This document shows, in pieces, positions 55,955 through 64,000 of a DNA stretch of 64,000 nt (its first letter is position 1; every line of letters begins with the position of its first letter). Position numbers and translations under genes: made by a program. The stretch lies in assembly GCA_034638255.1 (NCBI GenBank), contig JAWPGT010000022.1, forward strand, positions 62,001-126,000, written 5' to 3'. This DNA is from Coprinus comatus. Taxonomy: Eukaryota; Basidiomycota; Agaricomycetes; Agaricales; Agaricaceae. Under the pieces are notes generated by a model. That model ran no database searches. It saw only the letters and a list, made by a program, of their open reading frames with translations, and was not told the origin of the DNA.

Positions 55955-58838
55955 CTATTGAGTGTCGCGAGAATACTCAGGATCCATGTCATCATAGAAA
56001 AGGTACTCATTATGGAGCATGTTTACAAGACGTTCCCATAACTTTCGGTTCTTGCTCCCATTGGGCCAATTCCCCTTGAAGTGCTTGTTCTTCGTAAGCT
56101 GAGGATTAGAAAGCAACCAAGCGTTGAACGTAAAGAAACCAAATTTTTGGAATCCGCATGATTCTAAACTCGTTGTTGTAAAACCGAAACTAGCCCATTG
56201 TTTTATTTCATGGGGCCATTCCGGAATATCACAGGTATTCGGAAGAGTGTGTGGGTAAGATGTTTGTTTGGGACTTGCATTACTGAAAGGGAACAGATAA
56301 AGAATATAAAACAAACTTTCCATCTATGAATTCCTTAGCATAAATAAGTCGTGTCATATCAGATAAAAAAAATCAATTTACATCGTCGGAAATGGTATGA
56401 TGGGCAAGTGCCTTTTTTAGAACTCTTATTGACATATATGGCGAAGTTCCCTGAGATATCAGGTCAATTGCTTGGGGACTTGATGAATTAAAGGAATAAA
56501 ACAAACAATTTGAATATTCTCCACTCTTTGGTCGTCTGAGCTCCTGCCCTTACGTTTCAGTGGGTTAATCTTACTCTGGTTTTGCGGCTGATAATAAGCT
56601 TGTAAGTACATGAAGAATTTCTAAATTAATTCGGAAAAACTTGCCACGTAAACAAGACCAGAAAGATCGAAGTCATGAAGGACGCCATGAACCCCGCTTG
56701 GCGAAGAAATCTTCCTGCGGCACAATACAACATGCGATTGAGGTGAAAAAGGCTTCTTGAATTCTGTAGGATTTTCTCTTGAAAGAGGAGATTGCTATCG
56801 CTGATATCTCGATGGAGGAAGCCTTTACCGTGCAACCAATTTATCGCTAATATCCGCAAAGGGTGAGTAAGCATCCGATTGTAGTCAGAAGTTAGGCGGA
56901 CGTACCCCGATAACCATCCGTGATTGCTCGGACAACTTCATCAAAGTCTTCGTATTGGGATAACGTCCGTTTAAACAAAGAGATTGTGACAACATTCTGC
57001 CTTGGTGACAACTTGGCAACTGGACGCGGAATACCTCTCTCCTCCATAAAACCGCGTGCATGGAGGATATTAGCGCGCTTGTAAAGACTAAGTAATAGAT
57101 ATCTGCATAAGAATAAGATTTCGACACCATGGAATATACGTACTATTGAGGAAGAAGAATACATTCAACACCAGTCTTCTCGTTATCATTCGCTACTTTC
57201 ATCTCTTCTTCCATAGCTTCCATAATTCTCTGAACTATATTTTCCTTTGATGTTATCGAGGAGGTGTCAATGTTCTGGTACTTGAGTGCGTAAGGACCGA
57301 CAAAAATAGCCTTTTTCTTATGTGTTAATAGAATAGCCTTAGCTTCCATTTGGTCATCGGGGTGCACAAGACTCGCTATTTCCTCTTCGCTTTCAACTTG
57401 CCGATACGCACACCACACTCGCGTCATTCGACCATAGAAGACCCGCGATTATCAACCAGATAATGAAGATAATAACGTTGGTATTTTCCAGTATTGTCGG
57501 GCGGAGCGTTGTAGTATTTCGGGACGTATGCTACACCCTTATGATTGATTCCATCTCCAATCGTTACCTTTCTGTCGTTTTCTCTGCTGAGCAGATTATA
57601 ACCACTGAATTCTCTCTCCAATTCAAAAGCAGGATCATGTCCAAGTGTTTCGTTGTCTGCAATCGCAAATCCCAATGCCAATCGAATAGCTTCTAACATT
57701 CCACTCCCGGTGTGAAGGTTAAATGTGTATTCCTCCGTACCCATTGAATCACCTCTGCAAAGTGTCATTCGATTGGCCATAATGACTAAACCAAGCACAA
57801 AGTGCGAATGGGGTTGTGCAAGATGCTGTCGCTGCATAAACGACAGTTCCTGTGAGATATCGTTGGAGGGTTCGGCCTGGGTATCCGTCTCCTGAACCCA
57901 CCCAGTACCAACGAAGCCTCCAAACACATGAACTCCTGCTTGAGTTGATCTTGTTGGAAATGTGGAAATCGTGCAGTCCGATAGGCAACTTTCAACGTGT
58001 GATCGAAGGAAAGTCCGGAAATCCTCTATATTTTCGCATTGTTCCAACTCATTTTCACTTGCGGAGAAGTCGTTGAAGGGGGAGTTTCTACAGAATTAAT
58101 GGAGAGGTCGGCGAAGATGGAGTCAATCATGGAGTAGACGGAAGGGCGCCTCATCTCATTGGAAGGGCCTGCTGAACCACCGGATACTATGAATGCTTCA
58201 ATCGGCAGAGCAACAATGGAAGGTAAAGAATCACAGCCTTGTTTCGCCTTGTCGGAATCATGAGAAGATGAGGAGTGTGTTTGATTACATTTACGTTGAT
58301 GAACTGGCGGATCATTAGGCTTGGAAATAGTAGTCCAAAGGGTGTTGATTGGTCTGTTCGTTAATTCTGGTGAGACGCCCATAGAGGATATAACCCGGTG
58401 CGCAATCACAGCAACGGTGTTAAGGATCATTGCCGTTCCTAACTCTGTTCCTATGTCTAAGTGGGGTGACCATTCCCACTCGTAAAGGTTTTTGACACCA
58501 TGGGGTTGTTTATGATAAAAATTTGTGTACAGTACAACAGCAGCATTGATACAAGCGTCAATCTGATCTTCGGTTGAAGTAGGTCTGTGGTATACATCAT
58601 CATTTTGGCTATGAACTTGGACCAATTTGAGCCGAATAAATGCCAGTAGAATGGTTGCTGCAACTTTGATTGATACTAGAGAGCCGAATACGTGTTCGAC
58701 GAGATCAAAGCTTTTGAGCTTATGACTATGATGATCGGAGTGGTTTGATTTTGGAGGATGATTGAATTTAATATTACTGTCTCGTGTCCTCAAGTATTTT
58801 CTGCTGAAGTTAATTGTCTGGGAAAGTTTCAGCTTCAT
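55955..58838 (-). CDS. FunK1 fungal-type protein kinase, reading frame broken
   Basis: FunK1 kinases are a large basidiomycete-expanded group resembling Ser/Thr or sugar kinases; the substrates are unknown. Visible parts are the long N-terminal regulatory region, LGFAIADNETLGHDP, RVFYGRMTRVW, RANILHARGFMEERGIPRP, the catalytic loop WLHGKGFLHRDISDSN, the metal-binding stretch HGVLHDFDLSGLVYVA, QGTSPYMSIRVL and the C-terminal MESLFYILYLFPFSN. Frame changes that need one added base occur near 58065 (TTS to ASENELEQCENI), 57443 (DN to RVFYGRM) and 56783 (NLLF to SRENPTEF). In addition, the simplest junction after VECILLPQ near 57143 creates a stop. So many lesions leave two explanations: accumulated sequence errors, or a recent pseudogene. 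The catalytic motifs themselves are unchanged, which favours the first. Confidence 0.8.
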
Positions 58839-59286
58839 AGTTGAATTCGGTGGTCAACAACGCATTACCTGAAGGGAGTTAGAGGAAGTTCGCATTTTTT
58901 TCATGTCGTTATCCAGACTTTCTTCCACGTTTTTCCGTTTACAGGTGGCATCTGAATTTTAGAAATGGAGAGAGTGACGACAACCTTGTTTGGAAGAACA
59001 ATTGGATTAAAATATTTGGCGTCGTGTTGTAACCTTGTTAAGTGATGTGTTGACTGTGACAGAGGGGAGCGCTAGTACTCGAGGTCCTATTAATTTCGCC
59101 AAGGATATTTTATGATTCTGGACTCCGAACACCTATATAGACTATATATAGAACTGTCATGAAAGCAGATTGGAGTTGTTGCTGAGCGCTGAGGAACGGG
59201 GAGGGGAACCTTCTTCACCCCAAATAACCAGCTGACCAGATCCGCACCAGATGATGAAAATAATAAATAAAATAAAAAAAAAAAAA
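58839..59286. other. Intergenic
   Basis: About 450 bp between the FunK1 start and the TRM2 stop, both on the minus strand. It holds the FunK1 promoter and TRM2 3' UTR. An AAATAAAATAAAAAAAAAA tract (59264-59286) sits just after the TRM2 stop. Confidence 0.45.
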
Positions 59287-61451
59287 TCAAACAAGTCGTA
59301 AAATAGCTACACTTTCGACATGAGCAGTTTGAGGAAACAAATCAAACCCTCTCAAACTTTCCATAACATACATCTTCCCATCTTCTTTTCCCTCTCCATC
59401 TCCCTTCAACTTCTTCTCCTCACTCAACCTCAAAATCATACCAATATCCCTAGCTTGAGTATGTACATTACAACTAACATAAACCACAACCGAAGCCCAA
59501 ATTCAACTAATTGATTAATGAAAAGTTCATCACAACCTTTTCTAGGTGGATCAATTACCACTACGGTTTCTTCACGTGGAAATTCGGTTACTGATTCGAA
59601 AATTCCTTCTGCTTTTCCTGATCTGAATGAAATTGAATTGGTATTATTAGAGGAAGTGAGGTGATTGATTTTAACGTTATGTTGAGCTGAACGAATTGAA
59701 TCAGAGGAAAGTTCTATTCCTGCGATTGTGGAAAATTGAGATGAAAGTGTTAAAGCGAATAAACCGGAACCGCAGTATGTGTCAACTAGATGTGTTGGCT
59801 TTTTTGATATTATCGTAGTAGTTGATGAAGATATCGATGAGGATGGAGAAGGGGGAGGAAAATGGCATCTCGAACATAATCTGTCAAAGGAGTCAAGACA
59901 GAATTATTGTTTTGGAAAAATGAAGAAGCGGGATATTCGAATATGAGTTCGCCAACTTTTTCACGAATGGTTGATTTATGTGAAGTGACGCAAATGTGTT
60001 TGTCGAGAGATTTAGTAAGGTTATCGATTTCGTCTTGGGTTGTGGGTTTTGTTAAGGGGAGAGGGATGCTGGGATCGAGAGAATCTCGGAGGATGAGGGA
60101 TACACCACGTTTATATTTGTATGGATGTCTAGTTAGATATGTCAGGGGTTTTTAGGTGGTGGTATTAAATAAGGAGAAAGCTTACTTGATGATCTTTTGT
60201 CGTTCGATTTTGAGAGCATCGTTGATGACAGATGTAGCAATTGGGCATTCCTTTATTATTATTATAGATATTTTAATAAAGAAGATAGAAGTTCATATAT
60301 AGGGGAAAACGTACCTCTATATCCAGGACTTTACGCGTGCCAACTACATTGAAACCGATTTTCAACCAATCTGGTTGTTCGGTAACCTCTTCATCTGGTT
60401 GATGTTTCTTTTGTAAAGATTTCTGTGCAGCCTCGAAATGAGGTGTGATTTTGGTACGATAGTTATATTGGAGCGGAGAACCAATCGTTGGTTGAACAGG
60501 TGGTACCAAGGAAGGTGATAGACCTAGCTAAGAGTGGTCAGTAATCTGAAATCGGAAGTGTTAAGTTAAATGAAAAACGGCGTACGGAAAAGTTCGTGTA
60601 GGCTTTCACAATGACTTCACGTTTGAATGCGAGTTGTGAATCGTATGATAGCATCTAATAGGTCATGGAGCCTATAAACGAGATGGGAATGAGAGAAAGG
60701 AAAGCTTGAAATACGGACCTGATATTGACATCCTCCACATGTACCAAAATATTTACACCCAATCCTTGAATTATCTCTGATCTGAAGATTAGGTTTCACC
60801 ACCTCTACCAAATCCGCAACCGAATGCAAACGTGATTGTCTGTATACTCGTGCACAAACAATTTCTCCTGGAAGTGAGAATGGTACGATTATTGTCCAAG
60901 GCGTTTTCGCTTGCTCTGGGTCGATGGCTACTGCCACTGCATCACCTATTTCATAACAGGTAAATGGATAGAGTTGAGAAGCTGAATAGATAGAACCTTA
61001 CCTCCCGGCTTAGACTCTTCACTATAACTTCTACTTCTTGACGAAATTTGAATGGAGAATTGAATTCTACGCCATCTTCGATCGCTTTTGCTACGACATC
61101 TGATCCGAGAACAAGCTTGATTTCTTGATAGAGAACATCATCTGGCGAACATGGTTCAGGTAGGTCTGGTTTCTTGTTCTTGTTTTTACGCTTCAGCTTC
61201 GAAAGTTCCTTTTTTGAAGTTGCTTTAACTTCTTGAGGAGAAGTGGTAGTGGTAGGAGTAATAATAGAAGTCATTTGAATGTCTGGAATTTCAGTTTCGA
61301 GACGCGGCTTTTTTGTTTGTGGGAGCTGGATATCTGATTCCGTGTCTGGTTGAATACGTATTTGAGCCGAAGATGAAGACATCCTGGTTTTTTTGAAATG
61401 AGATGGTCGAAAAAGGAGGGAACGGTTGTGGACTAGGAGTCGACGGAGCAT
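59287..61451 (-). CDS. TRM2: tRNA (uracil-5-)-methyltransferase TRM2
   Basis: Makes m5U54 (ribothymidine) in the T loop of tRNA using SAM. Class RumA/TrmA domains are visible: an iron-sulfur-like cysteine region CKYFGTCGGCQYQ, a TRAM-like beta domain (REVEVIVKSLSRE), FFQNNNSVL, the SAM motif LVDTYCGSGLFALTLS, VVIDPPRKGCDE and the nucleophilic cysteine in YVSCNVHTQARD. ATG 61451 gives MLRRLLVHNRSLLFRPSHFKK, a mitochondrial-type presequence. ATG 61382 (MSSSSAQ) would give a nuclear/cytosolic form, so dual targeting is plausible. Introns are 60946-61001, 60655-60718, 60528-60585, 60251-60314 and 60129-60185. Three single bases are missing: at the acceptor near 60945 (SRE to DAVAVAID), in a run at 59851-59855 (IFLP to SPSSS) and near 59490 (FGLR to VVYVSCN). 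Restored length is about 622 residues. Confidence 0.93.
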
Positions 61452-61625
61452 GGAAATTTCTCTTTTTTCGGATATCAAATTCTTGGTTCAGTTCAACCAC
61501 TTACTCCCCATTTGGCAACCCATCAATTGAAGATAAGATAAGATCCACCAATTGACAACAATGGAATTCAAAGAGTCTTTCAACAAGTTTTCTTTACTGT
61601 TGAGGCATTGAGGCCTTTATGATTG

Positions 61626-61659
<34 letters not shown>

Positions 61660-62323
61660 ATACTTTATGATTGGTTGAAGATATAATCTATGTTCTCAAA
61701 GTACTCACATACATTAGTTTGATATCTAATTTATTCCTCCGACAAAGCACTGATCGTCCAGTCCTCAGACCCCAGAGCTCAACCGCTGGTAAGCTGGTAT
61801 GTTTTCTGCTCAGTGAAAATAACAGGATCCAGTTAATTTGGCATTCCAACTCTGTGCAATCAATCCGCAGTATCAATAAATTTACCCGAACGCAGTTGTC
61901 TATCATCCACCATCAACTAATAATTATAATAATAACTATTCCACATAGTAAGTATGAAGTAGTTTGTGATGAAGCTGAAACCATCACCACTGGTCGATTA
62001 TGCAACTCGCTTTTCCTTCGGAATTTAACATCACATCTTCCTGTTAGTGCTTCTCATTTAATAACCAATACATATTTTCCTCTCTAGACCATCCTTTAAT
62101 TTTGATTTTAGATGGCAACTGCCACAAGGACCTTCTTTAATTTACTCGCTTCCCGGCTGCATCTGCACCGCATCCTCGCTATTCACGCCCGTTTCCTTGA
62201 GACCATATGGATGTTGGAGCTTTTAACGAGTTTTATATACCATTATACCCGGCACCGAAACTAGCCAGCCACACCCTCTACCTTTCCTTTCCCTGACACT
62301 CTTCGTCTTACAATTTATTCGAG
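61452..62323. other. Intergenic between divergent genes
   Basis: About 870 bp between the TRM2 and seven-helix gene starts. It contains the TG microsatellite (61627-61658). Open frames of up to 138 codons from 61671 have no recognisable content. Confidence 0.45.
61627..61658. repeat. (TG)16 microsatellite
   Basis: Uninterrupted TG dinucleotide repeat of 32 bases, about 180 bp upstream of the TRM2 start. Confidence 0.97.
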
Positions 62324-63714
62324 ATGTCTATTGGGATTAATGAGGTGAAGCAAGTTTAATCGTTTAGCACCTAGATCTTTATTGATGCTCTGAATAGGCC
62401 AAAGTGATTGGTATATTCATCGAAGCATGTCTATGTGGTAGGCATTTGTGAGCCCATAACCATTTACTCGTGTATCCAATAGATCGCACAGGTGCCCTTG
62501 CAGTGATGTATATCTTTTCCCTCTGGACATTGATCTACAACCGTCCTTTTCATCGACCACTGTGTAGAGTCTCTGTGTTCCTCATGACATTGATGTTTAT
62601 ATTTCCATGCATGGTTAGTGTTGTTACCAATATTCTAAACCTCAAACGAGTTTTTTCTAATCTCACGTATTCAAATCAGCACCTTGGAACCAGCTTTCTC
62701 GAATTCTTCGTGTACTTTTCAGAAATGGTCCTGAAACCATTCCACTGGGGACATATTGGCATAAACAATCGGAGAGGACACAGGTCTTTAGTAGTGCGTT
62801 GTATGTTGTACAAACGTTCGTTGGTGATTTTGTTGCTGTGAGTTCACACTTTGTCCTCTAACTTGTGATTGTTGAGAAACACGGTGCTCATCACACATAG
62901 ATGTACCGAACCTACATCGTTTGGAATAAGCGACACCAATATTCAGCTATGCCTGCATTGACCTATATGGGAAGTTGGGGTGAGTACTAGTGCCATGAAA
63001 GTGGTATATAGCGGTGGCTTACTAGAAATGGTACCACAGTTACTGGCGTTGGAACACTCATTATCATGAGTAAAACACCAGATTCCGAACTCTTCGTTGG
63101 GAATATTCATCGTTGGCATATCAGCTTCTTTGTCTGTACTCTAACCCATAGTTTAATTTGCACCGGTAAATTTCCTTCAAGTTTTGAGTGTATATATATT
63201 TGACAGCCTCCTCCTGCTTTGTAGGATTGATTGCTTCGAGAATCTGGTATCTTGGTCGTCGAACATTGTCAAGAGGAAAATTCAGTTCGGTTGCACGTGG
63301 TATTGCAGAATCGGGAGCTGTATATTCGAGTGTGCTGGTTGCTCTGATAGTGACAGATGCCACCCGTTCATGGTTTGCATACGTACTACTTGATGCGGTG
63401 GGTTTTAAAGCTTTAATAACTCTCTTGATGATTGTTCGCTGATCAGAGTCACATATGTATATAGTTGGCTCCTATAATTGTAAGTAACTCGGACTTGGGG
63501 TTATTGTTGATTTGCATTTGCTAATGAAATAAAATCATAGGGAATGGTGTTTTCAATCATCATAGTCCGGGTAGGTATGGGAATTGCGATGGAACCTGAT
63601 ACCATTGAGACCTCTTCATCCCCAACACTTTGGTATTACCTAAAAGTTCAAAAGGATCAGATTCCGGAGTCAAAATTCAATATGAGAATAGGTTTGATTT
63701 GTAACATTGTGTAG
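62324..63714 (+). CDS. Seven-transmembrane protein, second member of the 43-kb family
   Basis: Follows the same exon plan as the gene at 43.1 kb. MSIGINE and AKVIGIFIEACLC form the first two short exons, followed by GALAVMYIFSLWTLIYNRP, VVQTFVGDFVAMYRTYIVWN, ISFFVCTLTHSLICTG, ASRIWYLGRRTLS, IAESGAVYSSVLVALIV and the signature APIIGMVFSIIIVRVGMG. A short 40-residue tail ends in IGLICNIV. One base is missing near 62763: HWGHIGI is followed in the next frame by SERTQVFSSALYVVQTF, which aligns with DVTQVLGSAVIVAQTM of the paralog. Sequence divergence from the 43-kb gene is high, so the duplication is old. Role unknown. Confidence 0.82.
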
Positions 63715-64000
63715 CCGCAGCGTGTTATAAATATAAATTTGGGAAGATCATGTGAGCGGCCCGAACAGGGTCGAGTAAACCATATTCCTGCAACTTAACA
63801 ACATCCACGACGACCTTATCCCTTTCATGACTCTCTAAGGACCGCTGGAATCACATATTCTACGACCTCTTGACGCTACCAAACACTCAGGATTATCACA
63901 ATTTCCACGTAGAATCAGGTTGGTCGATGTGACTGCGCCGGCTGCGTGTGTGAATGCTCACGAACACGCTTTTAACAGGACCCTCCTTCACAATAACTCT
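63715..64000. other. Right edge of the window
   Basis: Downstream of the seven-helix gene. No coding exon recognised in these last ~285 bases. Confidence 0.4.

Noticed and set aside
61627..61658. CRISPR or structured repeat array
   Set aside because: It is a simple TG dinucleotide run; no direct repeat-spacer pattern exists anywhere in the window.

Overview
The window is nuclear DNA from a fungus, almost certainly an Agaricomycete (mushroom-forming basidiomycete). The genes are split by many short introns (mostly 50-65 nt, GT-AG, a few GC-AG). The gene content is typical of that group: tandem copper-radical (glyoxal) oxidases, a GH71 alpha-1,3-glucanase, a GMC oxidoreductase, a berberine-bridge-type FAD oxidase, a FunK1 kinase, and members of the large basidiomycete multi-pass membrane families, beside conserved housekeeping genes. 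No species is claimed.

Layout. 1-1.6 kb: pyridoxamine-phosphate-oxidase-like protein (minus, runs off the left edge) and a tRNA-Asp with an apparent 5-nt intron. 1.7-7.2 kb: SUMO E1 subunit UBA2 and a secreted alpha-1,3-glucanase. 8.1-9.8 kb: a secreted protein built from five copies of a ~50-residue module that I cannot assign to a family. 11.4-14.1 kb: a foldback repeat followed by a secreted FAD oxidase. 14.5-18.6 kb: two copies of a small secreted 8-cysteine protein separated by a ~1.2 kb terminal-inverted-repeat element. 20-25.4 kb: two tandem, membrane-anchored glyoxal oxidases. 25.5-31.3 kb: gene-poor DNA with decayed coding pieces. 31.3-32.4 kb: acetate-transporter-family protein. 34.7-36.5 kb: LanC-like protein. 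37.3-40.1 kb: GMC oxidoreductase pseudogene. 40.4-44.7 kb: two different multi-pass membrane proteins. 45-47.8 kb: EZH2-like histone methyltransferase, whose tail was duplicated together with the next gene to give the pair of disordered, exon-repeat proteins at 47.9-52.4 kb. 52.9-55.2 kb: alternative NADH dehydrogenase. 55.9-58.8 kb: FunK1 kinase, disrupted. 59.3-61.5 kb: TRM2. 62.3-63.7 kb: a second seven-helix protein of the 43-kb type.

Reading several well-conserved genes requires restoring exactly one missing base at points where the protein family is unambiguous (UBA2, glyoxal oxidase 2, LanC-like, NADH dehydrogenase twice, TRM2 three times, FunK1 at least three times, and both membrane families). 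All are missing bases and most lie in short runs, so I think they are mainly assembly errors rather than gene death. Only the GMC gene and the left disordered paralog carry substitutions or codon insertions that look like true pseudogenisation.

The most unusual biology is the five-module secreted protein (8145-9847), the exon-module amplification in the disordered paralog pair (47904-52397), and the duplicated small secreted proteins bracketing a transposon.
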